From NCBI GenBank assembly GCA_021835265.1, contig JAKBQK010000269.1, positions 1 to 11,299 on the forward strand: a DNA stretch of 11,299 nucleotides, read 5' to 3'. A model generated the notes under the pieces. The model saw only the letters and a program-made list of their open reading frames with translations. It did not search any database and was not told the DNA's origin. The position numbers and the translations under genes are program-made. Below, in pieces: positions 1 through 6,618 of the stretch. Origin of the DNA: Thermoplasmata archaeon. Lineage in GTDB: Archaea; Thermoplasmatota; Thermoplasmata; Thermoplasmatales; Thermoplasmataceae. Position 1 is the stretch's first letter, and each line of letters starts with the position of its first letter.

Positions 1-104
1 AGATGGTCGAACAGTAGAGTAACATTGAACCTTGTCGGGATTAAAGAATTCTGATAGTTAATGAATAGTATCATATATATTTGTAATATGTTTTCATAAG
101 TATC
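1..104. other. AT-rich flank before the IS607 remnant
   Basis: No convincing gene is visible on either strand. The stretch is AT-rich and may include the former left end of the transposon that follows, but IS607 elements lack long terminal inverted repeats and no boundary can be drawn from this sequence alone. Confidence 0.4.
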
Positions 105-361
105 ATGGGAAACTCTATACCATAAGGGATGCCTGTAAAATACTCCAACTCAATCCGAACACACTCAGGAAGTGGGACAGGGAAGGCAAGATCAGGTGTG
201 TCAGGCTCTCAAACAACTTCCGGCGTGTGCCTGAGAGCGAGATCAATCGTATACCCGGCATAAAAAATAACAGGATGTCTTTCATCTATGCAAGGGTATC
301 CTCACATGATCAGAAAGCCGATCTGGACAGGCAGATTCAGAAATTGCAGAAGCATGTAAAG
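105..361 (+). pseudogene. IS607-type TnpA serine recombinase remnant (N-terminal part)
   Basis: The frame starting near 107 reads KLYTIRDACKIL, then NTLRKWDREGKIRC and RRVPESEINRI. This is the MerR-like helix-turn-helix that opens IS607-family TnpA. It continues into FIYARVSSHDQKADLDRQ (about 281-334), the start of the serine-recombinase domain with its nucleophilic Ser and conserved Arg. TnpA is normally about 200 residues; here the frame leaves the family after about 85, so most of the catalytic domain is missing. An ATG at 105 lies one base out of frame with the helix-turn-helix, as if one A had been lost from the A-run after ATGGGA. The protein cannot be made from that start. From 227 the frame is open and runs into TnpB sequence without a stop. 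Family assignment is firm; the exact junction (about 355-362) is approximate. Confidence 0.85.
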
Positions 362-822
362 AACCCACAGAAGCGCACCAAGAAGCTGAAGCAGGCCAGG
401 GGAAGACAGAGAAGAAGGATAAAGGATGCAATGCACAAACAGTCCACCACAATAGTGAGAGAACATCCTGATACCTCCTTTGTCCTCGAGGATATGAAAG
501 GCATAAGAAAAAGTGGCGAGGATAAGGGGGAGAAGTTCAGGACACATCTGAACAGATGGCCATATGCGGTGAAAATGTAAAGCACCCTGCGTGGAAGATA
601 TCCAGATGCAACAACTGTGATCGGAACTACGACAGGAACAGGCTGGCCTCAATGGCTATAACACTGCGTGGTATCGATCTTTGCGGAGATCCGTTCCCCG
701 TGAGTGCGTCGGCCTCTTGGCAGTCCATGAAGGATGAATACCTGTACATCAGAAATAAACCTGAGATTTCTGAAGCAGGTTCGACTGAGACTGCCTACGC
801 TACGAACAGGACAGGTGCATAA
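362..822 (+). pseudogene. TnpB (IS607/IS605-type RNA-guided nuclease) remnant, C-terminal half
   Basis: Bases 362-575 encode the basic helical stretch KRTKKLKQARGRQRRRIKD, then HKQSTTIVREHPDTSFVLED, which carries the RuvC-II glutamate (LED, near base 490). After RTHLNRWPYA the frame ends in TAA at 578-580. A second frame, open from 556, resumes with CGENVKHPAWKISRCNNC, the last part of the TnpB zinc ribbon, then YDRNRLASMAI and a typical TnpB tail ending at 822. At least one internal deletion with frameshift near 556-575 has removed the stretch between RuvC-II and the zinc ribbon, including the first Cys of the first CxxC pair. The usual RuvC-III DRD reads DRN here. The N-terminal half with RuvC-I is absent. 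The element is therefore inactive. The 3' end, where IS607/IS605 elements encode their guide RNA, may survive in part between 700 and 900, but I cannot place its end. Confidence 0.85.
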
Positions 823-903
823 CAATGCACAAAGTTTTGAGAACGGAATAACCAATACTGAATTGATACATTGGTAGTAACAATTATGTGGAAATTCGCA
901 GAC

Positions 904-1704
904 TCATGGAGAGGTCTTTTGCTTAGCAACAAATAACTCAAATAGATATCTCTTTTTGATATATCCAGCATATTTCGATTCAATGATTTCAGCTATACAA
1001 TCTAGAAATGCTTTACGACTTTTTTCATTCATTGCTAAAACATCGGAATAGGTTCTCAACAGCTTCTGGTATTCTGCAGTTGAGTACTGAACTTCCTGCT
1101 CATAAACCCTTGAAAGTACTGTACTGAAACATTTTTTCGTCTCTTCCTCGTATTTTCGTGTGATAACTTCAGTAGGGTCTGGAAGTTGGAAAGTATCTGA
1201 GGTGTTTGGGTCATAGAGTTTATAACAAGTTTGACTATCTATGAAGAAATTCTCTGTATCACCATTAACATGATGGGTCTCAATTAATACTAGATAGCCG
1301 TCCTCGTGTAAGAGACGAGCAACTCTAGGAACGCGTTTTTTTGGATCGACCCACTTGAAAGAAGTGCCAAAAACTGCAAGGTCATAGTAATTTGCTTTGT
1401 ATTTCATCTTCTCGAAGTTTCCGATTTTGATCCTGATGTTGGGAAATTCAGAAAGTCTGGATCTTGCTATTCCTGCAAGTTTTGACCCAATCTCAACGCA
1501 ATCAATATTAAGCCCTCTCTCAGCCAAACTCTTTGTTAGCTGTCCAGTTCCAGGCCCGATTTCAAGAATTTTACCGGATCCTTCAAGATGGCATGCTTCT
1601 TCCAAATCATCAATCAATGACCTGGGATACCGTGGTCTAACTAAATCGTAAATTTCGGCTATTGTGTCGAATAAGAGTCGTTTGTCTGCATCATCCAAGT
1701 TCAT
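904..1704 (-). CDS. class I SAM-dependent methyltransferase
   Basis: This is a cytosolic methyltransferase of 266 residues from the chosen start. Near the N-terminus FDTIAEIYDLVRPRYP (12-27) matches the FDxxAxxYDxxRPxYP opening of a widespread methyltransferase group. Motif I, LEIGPGTGQLT (47-57), is the glycine-rich SAM-binding loop, E71 ends strand 2 as the likely ribose-binding acid, and YYDLAVFGTSFKWVDP (106-121) covers motif II. The C-terminal 100 residues are a helical cap likely to set substrate choice. The acceptor is unknown. The frame is open upstream to an ATG at 1785, but the ATG at 1704 has a strong GGAGGGA (1711-1717) at six bases and starts exactly where family homology does, so I prefer it. 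The gene stands alone, tail to tail with the transposon remnant. Transfer into the lineage is possible but not shown. Confidence 0.88.
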   Translation of the reverse strand: MNLDDADKRLLFDTIAEIYDLVRPRYPRSLIDDLEEACHLEGSGKILEIGPGTGQLTKSLAERGLNIDCVEIGSKLAGIARSRLSEFPNIRIKIGNFEKMKYKANYYDLAVFGTSFKWVDPKKRVPRVARLLHEDGYLVLIETHHVNGDTENFFIDSQTCYKLYDPNTSDTFQLPDPTEVITRKYEEETKKCFSTVLSRVYEQEVQYSTAEYQKLLRTYSDVLAMNEKSRKAFLDCIAEIIESKYAGYIKKRYLFELFVAKQKTSP

Positions 1705-1710
1705 TTTGTA

Positions 1711-1736
1711 TCCCTCCAGCAGGTGAGAGGTATATA
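1711..1736 (-). promoter_or_regulatory. Shine-Dalgarno site and TATA-like box of the methyltransferase
   Basis: On the - strand TATATA (1731-1736) is followed by GGAGGGA (1711-1717) six bases before ATG at 1704. The Shine-Dalgarno match decides the start. The TATA-like box is only about 27-32 bases before the ATG, which would place transcription start downstream of the Shine-Dalgarno site. Either this box is not the one used, or the gene can also be made from a leaderless message. Confidence 0.45.
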
Positions 1737-1774
1737 GCCAAATTCGCTGCGTCATAGGATTCTTCTTGAGAATG

Positions 1775-1861
1775 TCAGGAATCATCTTGAAATATTTCTC
1801 GTTTTTCTGTAAATATTTGTTCTATTAAATCTGTTATTTCTATATCTTCTAACTTTCCCAT
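1775..1861 (-). other. short open frame of 28 codons upstream of the methyltransferase
   Basis: An ATG at 1861 opens MGKLEDIEITDLIEQ and continues for 28 residues to TGA at 1775-1777. The frame stays open upstream without an ATG to about 1922, where a stop occurs. The composition is protein-like (acidic and hydrophobic residues alternating), so it could be the tail of a decayed gene or a small upstream ORF. It has no clear Shine-Dalgarno site and I do not recognise a family. Confidence 0.2.
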
Positions 1862-2001
1862 GCGATATACGCTTTTTAATTTCCTTTTCTTTATTAAACT
1901 TACTGAAATTTCTTGAATAGTTTAAGGGATTTATGCCCATTAACTATGGGTAGGATTCGTTTAAAGGTTTAAACATGCTTGGATTGTCCTCTCATATTTG
2001 T

Positions 2002-2038
2002 AGGATAGACTCTATCCTTGGGATATGCCTTTAGGCAT
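2002..2038 (-). terminator. paired small inverted repeats at the MFS gene end
   Basis: AGGATAG (2002-2008) and CTATCCT (2012-2018) form a seven-base stem with a three-base loop. ATGCCT (2025-2030) and AGGCAT (2033-2038) form a six-base stem overlapping the TAA stop of the transporter gene. Their place immediately behind the stop codon fits RNA 3'-end processing or termination, but no oligo-T run follows, so the role is a guess. Confidence 0.3.
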
Positions 2039-3242
2039 TCTGTACTGTTGTCGTTGCAGATAACTGCATTATTGACGGGATTATAATTGGAAAAACTATG
2101 CTGAAAATTGTAATGAGAATGCCAGAAATTATGAAAACAGAATGTATACCATAAGCCAGGAACAGGATTGGGAAAAATACTGATCCAAGAACGGTGGCAA
2201 TACCCCGAAAAGTATATAAGTTTGATGCTGTCCTGCCAATAATCTCTTTCGGTGTTACAATTTTGAGATAAATTCTATAAATTGTATAGTATGAAGAAGA
2301 GAAGAATCCAATTAAGAACCAGAAAAGTGTATCCAGTATAATCAAAGAGCTTAAAACAACAGCAGCGACTAGAAGAATACCCATCACAGCGAGAGAACCA
2401 AACATGGCCTTTCCCACAAATCTTAAGGGAAAATATTTTCCAATTGCTATACCAGAGAACATAGCACCCACATAAAATAATGAAAACATGAGAGAATAAT
2501 ATAGGCTAGAACTGGATGCAAATATGTAAGTTATTCCCAACACAGGGAGCAGGGAAAAGAACGAGAAAATGGATATTATAATAGAGAGAATTAAAAGGTT
2601 TGAATTGCCTTTAAACACGTATCTCCAGCCACTAATTAACCCGTCTCGCATTTTTCTCTCTCCCTTCGTGAGCGCTATGGGCATGACTAATGTGAGAAAT
2701 GATCCCGCAAACAAACAGAGCGAATAGAGTACCATAGAAAAAAATGCGTTGAATACTATTATGAGAAAGCCTCCAAGCACAAAACCCACAGTGGAACTGG
2801 CATTTCCGATTGCATTTGAATAGCCATTTGCCCTGGGAAGATCTTCTTTATCCACTATAATTGGAATCACAGTCCAGTCGGCAGTCCACATTATATCGTG
2901 TCCGATGGCCATAAATGCAACAATTGCAATAAATATGTATTCGTTTAGCCTCCCTATGTGTATAAGCAGAGCAAGAATGAGCGCTGATATGCCAATAACA
3001 ATCTCAGAAAGAAACATTATATATCTTCTATCCTCCACTTTATCCACAATCGGGCCCGAAAGGAATGTTAACGTATATATGCCGTATTCAACGAACAGAA
3101 TGATTCCTGTGAACACTATACTGTGGAAGTAGATGAATGAGAAAAATGGAATTGTAATTTGGTATAGGTTATAACCAATATTCACAAAGGAATTTTTGGA
3201 ATTATAAAGAATGAATCTTCGGTTATGCAGAAGACTGGCCAT
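2031..3242 (-). CDS. MFS transporter, efflux type
   Basis: This is an integral cytoplasmic-membrane protein of 403 residues, the usual length for a 12-helix major facilitator. The chain is almost continuous hydrophobic helices separated by short loops. Motif A of the family is present in the loop after helix 2 as GPIVDKVEDRR (63-73), with the key Gly, Asp and Arg residues. A longer charged loop after about residue 190 (KGERKMRDG) is the expected central loop between the two six-helix halves. The general pattern (MFS_1/MFS_3, proton-driven drug or metabolite exporters) is clear; the substrate is not. It is transcribed alone. A TATA box lies 21-28 bases before the ATG and there is no Shine-Dalgarno site, so the message is probably leaderless, which supports this start. 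Confidence 0.88.
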   Translation of the reverse strand: MASLLHNRRFILYNSKNSFVNIGYNLYQITIPFFSFIYFHSIVFTGIILFVEYGIYTLTFLSGPIVDKVEDRRYIMFLSEIVIGISALILALLIHIGRLNEYIFIAIVAFMAIGHDIMWTADWTVIPIIVDKEDLPRANGYSNAIGNASSTVGFVLGGFLIIVFNAFFSMVLYSLCLFAGSFLTLVMPIALTKGERKMRDGLISGWRYVFKGNSNLLILSIIISIFSFFSLLPVLGITYIFASSSSLYYSLMFSLFYVGAMFSGIAIGKYFPLRFVGKAMFGSLAVMGILLVAAVVLSSLIILDTLFWFLIGFFSSSYYTIYRIYLKIVTPKEIIGRTASNLYTFRGIATVLGSVFFPILFLAYGIHSVFIISGILITIFSIVFPIIIPSIMQLSATTTVQNA

Positions 3243-3262
3243 TTAAACAAATAGGGGAAAAT

Positions 3263-3272
3263 CATATAAAGT
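3263..3272 (-). promoter_or_regulatory. TATA box of the MFS gene
   Basis: On the - strand the sequence CTTTATATGA lies about 21-30 bases upstream of the ATG at 3242. This spacing puts transcription start at or within a few bases of the start codon, the leaderless arrangement common in Thermoplasmatales. Confidence 0.55.
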
Positions 3273-3324
3273 TTTTTGCTGGAATTTCCTTTCCAAAACA
3301 GTTCAGAACTCTAAGGATATTATA

Positions 3325-3413
3325 TATCTTTTTGTTTTACAGGGGAATCAGGCCTAATTCTTTCAGGGAACTTAGTGCGCTATAACATCAACAGGGATAT
3401 AATAACCGGAAAT
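3325..3413 (-). pseudogene. possible HicA toxin trace downstream of the HicB remnant
   Basis: Directly after the HicB stop, one frame reads ISGYYIPVDVIAH, and another resumes with ALSSLKELGLIPL. Taken together they recall the start of HicA (SGKEVVKALKKLGF and similar). The match is short, needs a frameshift and contains stops, so it is only suggestive. The order hicB then hicA would be unusual but not unknown. Confidence 0.22.
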
Positions 3414-3551
3414 CTAATTTATTCTGTGTTTCCTTCCTATAGTACCTTTTAAATGTTTATCAATGAAGCCCTGAATAGTCAGATATCCAACAGTTAACAC
3501 TGGCACATATATGCCATACCCTTCATTATCAAGAATAACTGAGTATTTCAT
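3414..3551 (-). pseudogene. HicB-family antitoxin remnant
   Basis: A 45-codon frame begins MKYSVILDNEGYGIYVPVL, which matches the first strand-turn-strand of HicB antitoxins (typically MKYSVI-(E/D)-x-D-GY-x-VYVPxLPGC-x-TQG). It then reads TVGYLTIQGFID, in place of the usual PGCYTQG-x-TIDEA, and ends at TAG. Shifting frame after about residue 28 gives LINI, KVL and EGN separated by stops, recalling the next family segment (EALxNIKxxLEEG). The gene is therefore broken by frameshift and point changes rather than being a complete short HicB, which is normally 65-140 residues. In intact loci HicB neutralises the mRNA-cleaving toxin HicA. Confidence 0.6.
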
Positions 3552-3665
3552 AAATACGAAAATAAATAGCTAGGATGAAATCTTCTCAAACCCTGTTGCA
3601 CGTTCCATAAGGTTACTTATAGGTAACTGTATATCTCCAGGCCAACTTTAAATTTCATTTAACTT

Positions 3666-4946
3666 TTATGAAATTTCCCGGGCAAAAAAAGGTACAAGCA
3701 TTTCGTCACAGCTCAACCCTCCATGCATGCCTATCAAAGTATTGGCCTGATTTCCTGGGTCAATAAGTTTTAATGAAGAATCAAAAATACTGGTAGAATT
3801 TCTTGAAATTAATATAATGTCTCCCAGAAAGCTTGTGTCTCCATTCACACTTTTTGGAGTTCCAAAAAATCCTTCTGCCAGCATTTGTTTACTCAGAACT
3901 GGAATAAAATATTTTTCATATTTTTCGGTTAGATAATCCATTGTAGTTTCTATCATCCCATCTTTTACCCTTAGAACGGATGCTCTTGGATCTCCTACGA
4001 CAGGTGTATTCAGGAAGGACTTTAATTTTCGATCAACTGAAAGGTCTATTTTCTGGCCTTCCTCAGGAACTGTATGTCCATGATCTGCAGATATTGAGAT
4101 GAATGTATCTTCAGGGAGATCCGATGCTTTTATCAGCTGTTCTTCAAGCAGCATGAAAATAGATTCTATTTCCAGGGCAGTGTCCTGTGTATAGGGTCCG
4201 ATCTTGTGCGATATAGTATCTATAGTGGGAATGTAGCAAAAATGAAATGTTCTCCCCTTCGCTGATGACAGATCCTGCCTGAGAGATGTAAGCATTTGAG
4301 AAACCGAATAATATGGTGAAATTTTTGCGCCATTTCCGGTAATTCTTGTGAGACCACTATTTCTAATTGCATATGGTAAATAAAAAACAGAATCAACGTC
4401 ATTTTCCTGGAGTTTATTGTAGATGGTTCCGTGATGTTCGATCCACGGCATCTCATAACCATTATCCAGAAGGCAATGTTCCTTTTGCCCAAGCGGCGTC
4501 AATGAGATCATGTTGCACACGGTGCCTGCTTCTGGAATATATGAGGTATATCCCACTATCCGGTGCTCAACCGGGTGCATGTTTGTATGATATGAAACGG
4601 TGGCAGTTGATGTGGTCGATGGAAAAACACTGGTTATCAATTTCACTCCTGAATTATCGGCAAAGTTATTAAGATGCTTCATGCTGTGTTTCTTCAATGA
4701 GTACTTAATTGTGGAAAAACCAAACCCATCAAGTAGCAAAAATATAAAATGATCATGTTTTCCTTCCATCAAACTCCTATGATTTTTTGTCTCTTGCCCT
4801 GTACTAATACCAAAATTTGCCAGTATCTGCCCTGGTATGTCAGCAATACACCCATTTCCAAAAGCTGGTTTCAGCAGATCCTTGTAACTGTTCCATCTAT
4901 ATCCATCAATCACTCCGTTAAAGTCTTCCATTAGAATATTTTTCAC
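3666..4946 (-). CDS. alkaline phosphatase superfamily hydrolase (type I phosphodiesterase / nucleotide pyrophosphatase-like)
   Basis: This is a 426-residue cytosolic hydrolase with no signal peptide. The metal and catalytic set of the superfamily is complete: D73 in LLDGFGF, the Thr nucleophile region in FPSTTSTATVSYH (108-120), D243 and H247 in DTISHKIGP, D288 and H289 in SADHGH, and H408 in GMHGG near the C-terminus. HPVEHRIVGY (124-133) after the nucleophile is typical of the phosphodiesterase/NPP branch. It should hydrolyse a phosphomonoester or phosphodiester using two metals; the substrate is unknown. Translation starts at GTG 4946, which overlaps the HAD gene's TGA (GTGA) and follows GGAGG (4956-4960) by nine bases. 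An ATG five codons on (4931) has no such signal. Coupling suggests the two hydrolases act together. Confidence 0.88.
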   Translation of the reverse strand: MKNILMEDFNGVIDGYRWNSYKDLLKPAFGNGCIADIPGQILANFGISTGQETKNHRSLMEGKHDHFIFLLLDGFGFSTIKYSLKKHSMKHLNNFADNSGVKLITSVFPSTTSTATVSYHTNMHPVEHRIVGYTSYIPEAGTVCNMISLTPLGQKEHCLLDNGYEMPWIEHHGTIYNKLQENDVDSVFYLPYAIRNSGLTRITGNGAKISPYYSVSQMLTSLRQDLSSAKGRTFHFCYIPTIDTISHKIGPYTQDTALEIESIFMLLEEQLIKASDLPEDTFISISADHGHTVPEEGQKIDLSVDRKLKSFLNTPVVGDPRASVLRVKDGMIETTMDYLTEKYEKYFIPVLSKQMLAEGFFGTPKSVNGDTSFLGDIILISRNSTSIFDSSLKLIDPGNQANTLIGMHGGLSCDEMLVPFFAREIS

Positions 4947-5707
4947 TGTATATCGCCTCCTAACTGGAGCCTTTCCAGAAGTTCTGTAAAAGATGTGATT
5001 TCAACAACATTTACATCTTCTGGTTTTTCTTTACCTAAACTGTTGAGCCAAACGGGAATAATCCCAGCATTTACGGCTCCGATTACATCACGTGAAAAAG
5101 AATTTCCCACCATGATAATCTTTTCTGGATTCACCCCCAGGATCTTCATCGCCCTATCAAAGAGGGTATTGTTTGGCTTCATTTCATCAACATTCCCTGG
5201 AGTAAGAACAATGTTCACGTAATTATGAAGTTTTAAACGGGACATTGTTTTGCGCTGCATTTCTGGATTTCCATTTGAAATAATAGCTACCGGTATATGG
5301 AGGTTGTTGCATAATTTGAGGAGATCAATCGCCTCAGGCAAAAGCTTTCTATTTTTCCAAAAGGTTTTCCAGTATAATTTATCTAACTGTACTATCTCAT
5401 CTTCAGTTGTGTTATGGCCATGCCGGTCTAGGATTTTTTTCATTCTTACTCTAACATCATCTCTGTATGAAATCTCTTTGTTGATTAAATGTGGCATGCT
5501 TTCGGAAAGTAATTCCATGAAATCTTTCACCAATTGCTCCACATCTGTTTCATTGAGCTCTGAAATTGTCTCCCTGACAGCATTAAGGCTTGCACGGACT
5601 GGTTCCCTGTAGCTTACAAGAGTATCATCCATGTCAATAAACAGGGCATGTAGATCCGTTATATTCGGGACTAACTCGCTACTTGAAGTTTCGTCTTCAA
5701 AATTCAT
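4943..5707 (-). CDS. HAD-superfamily hydrolase
   Basis: This is a 254-residue cytosolic phosphohydrolase of the HAD group with a helical C1-type cap. Motif I is FIDMDDTL with nucleophile D25 and acid/base D27, motif II is IISNG (S144), motif III is K177 in EMKPN, and motif IV is GNSFSRD (201-207), where the usual first Asp of GDxxxD is Asn but D207 is kept. The cap between about 33 and 120 is rich in charged helices. An acidic 18-residue extension precedes the core. It probably dephosphorylates a small metabolite; the substrate cannot be told. The gene heads a two-gene operon and shares four bases with the phosphatase-superfamily gene behind it. A TATA box 19-28 bases before the ATG and no Shine-Dalgarno site indicate a leaderless message. 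Confidence 0.9.
   Translation of the reverse strand: MNFEDETSSSELVPNITDLHALFIDMDDTLVSYREPVRASLNAVRETISELNETDVEQLVKDFMELLSESMPHLINKEISYRDDVRVRMKKILDRHGHNTTEDEIVQLDKLYWKTFWKNRKLLPEAIDLLKLCNNLHIPVAIISNGNPEMQRKTMSRLKLHNYVNIVLTPGNVDEMKPNNTLFDRAMKILGVNPEKIIMVGNSFSRDVIGAVNAGIIPVWLNSLGKEKPEDVNVVEITSFTELLERLQLGGDIQ
4956..4960 (-). promoter_or_regulatory. Shine-Dalgarno site for the phosphatase GTG start
   Basis: GGAGG on the - strand lies inside the end of the HAD gene, nine bases before GTG 4946. It supports the GTG over the ATG at 4931 and points to translational coupling. Confidence 0.6.
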
Positions 5708-5725
5708 ATATTGAGAACAGTAACA

Positions 5726-5735
5726 TATTTATTTA
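5726..5735 (-). promoter_or_regulatory. TATA box of the HAD/phosphatase operon
   Basis: TAAATAAATA on the - strand lies 19-28 bases upstream of the ATG at 5707, which places the transcript start at or next to the start codon. Confidence 0.5.
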
Positions 5736-5788
5736 ATGTTTTGTCTATATAGAACATAGTCCTAATTATACATATATATATCTATATA

Positions 5789-5829
5789 ATATATTTGCCA
5801 AAAATATATATATAGTTAAATTTATAATC
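5789..5829 (+). promoter_or_regulatory. promoter region of the ECF operon with AT-rich inverted repeat
   Basis: ATATATTT (5789-5796) and AAATATAT (5802-5809) form an eight-base inverted repeat around GCCAA. It is followed by GTTAAATTTATAATC (5815-5829), a TATA-like stretch some 13-27 bases before the ATG at 5842. No Shine-Dalgarno site precedes that ATG, consistent with a leaderless message. The region is nearly pure A/T, so both box and repeat assignments are weak. Confidence 0.4.
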
Positions 5830-5841
5830 AATTGAGAAAAA

Positions 5842-6618
5842 ATGGGTTTCAATGGAATATCTGGAGTATTGAATGCCCCGGGAGAAATCCCGTGGGAACT
5901 GGTTGTGTTATTTTTTGGTGCTGGATTGATTTTTGTTTTCCTTTGGGGAAAAAAGAGCGGCGGATTAGCTAAGTTTACAACTGTTGATCTTATTTATATA
6001 GGTATTGGTGCTGCCTTCGCCGTTGTCTGGGAATTCTATATTGGTGCTTTCCTAGGGAAATTTATTCCCTCAAATCCCTTCTTCGGAGTAGGATATATGG
6101 GTAGGCTCATAGCACTACTAATAGTGGCAGGGCTTGTAAGAAAAGTCGGGGTTGGAATGGTTTCGATGTTTATATTCAACCTTTTGAGTGACCTGATTAG
6201 CTATGGTTTCAGTGGAGAACCGATGTACTTCATGTACGAGATGCTAACTTATGGTCTAATGATGGATATAGTCATAGCTATTGCAGGAAAGAACCTCTTT
6301 GGAATAAGATCACCACCAAGAAAATCTGCGGTAGACAAAAGTAAAACTGATGCAAGTAAAAATTCCTCCTCATCACACTATCTATCAAAAATTCCTGGAG
6401 TTTACCTCGCGGCTATAGAGGGCCTGGCAATTGGAGTTTTCTGGGCAGTTCCAGAACCTCTTTTCTACAGTGGATTTATAGCTCCATTTCTATATGGCGG
6501 CGTGGTTGATTGGCAGAAAATAATTTTTGGTATCCTGGCATTTATCCCATCTGCAATAATATTAGGAGCTATTGGGGGGGTTATCACACTAAGGATAGTT
6601 AAAGCGGTGGGTCAATGA
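5842..6618 (+). CDS. ECF transporter S-component-like membrane protein (YkoE-like)
   Basis: This is a 258-residue integral membrane protein that probably binds the substrate of the ECF importer encoded with the next two genes. It has an N-terminal helix (about 17-36), then KFTTVDLIYIGIGAAFAVVWE (44-64), a layout like the opening of YkoE-type S-components, followed by helices at about 84-100, 103-122 and 128-148. A hydrophilic Lys/Ser-rich loop of about 30 residues (155-182) comes next, then helices near 183-220 and 226-252. The Ala/Gly-rich helices expected for docking on the T-component are present. Known YkoE proteins are near 200 residues, so the first helix and the loop are additions. YkoE is linked to thiamine-precursor uptake, but no riboswitch or biosynthetic neighbour supports that here, so the substrate remains open. 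The stop overlaps the ATPase start (ATGA, 6615-6618). Confidence 0.72.
   Translation: MGFNGISGVLNAPGEIPWELVVLFFGAGLIFVFLWGKKSGGLAKFTTVDLIYIGIGAAFAVVWEFYIGAFLGKFIPSNPFFGVGYMGRLIALLIVAGLVRKVGVGMVSMFIFNLLSDLISYGFSGEPMYFMYEMLTYGLMMDIVIAIAGKNLFGIRSPPRKSAVDKSKTDASKNSSSSHYLSKIPGVYLAAIEGLAIGVFWAVPEPLFYSGFIAPFLYGGVVDWQKIIFGILAFIPSAIILGAIGGVITLRIVKAVGQ

Noticed and set aside
302..652. 116-codon open frame on the - strand across the transposon relic
   Set aside because: It is antisense to clear TnpA/TnpB homology and Cys/Leu-rich without family features.
5250..5612. 120-codon open frame on the + strand
   Set aside because: It is antisense to the HAD hydrolase gene, whose motifs are all intact, and has no start signals.
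5708..5841. TPP or other riboswitch before the ECF operon
   Set aside because: The stretch is almost only A and T, lacks any conserved riboswitch core, and the message appears leaderless.
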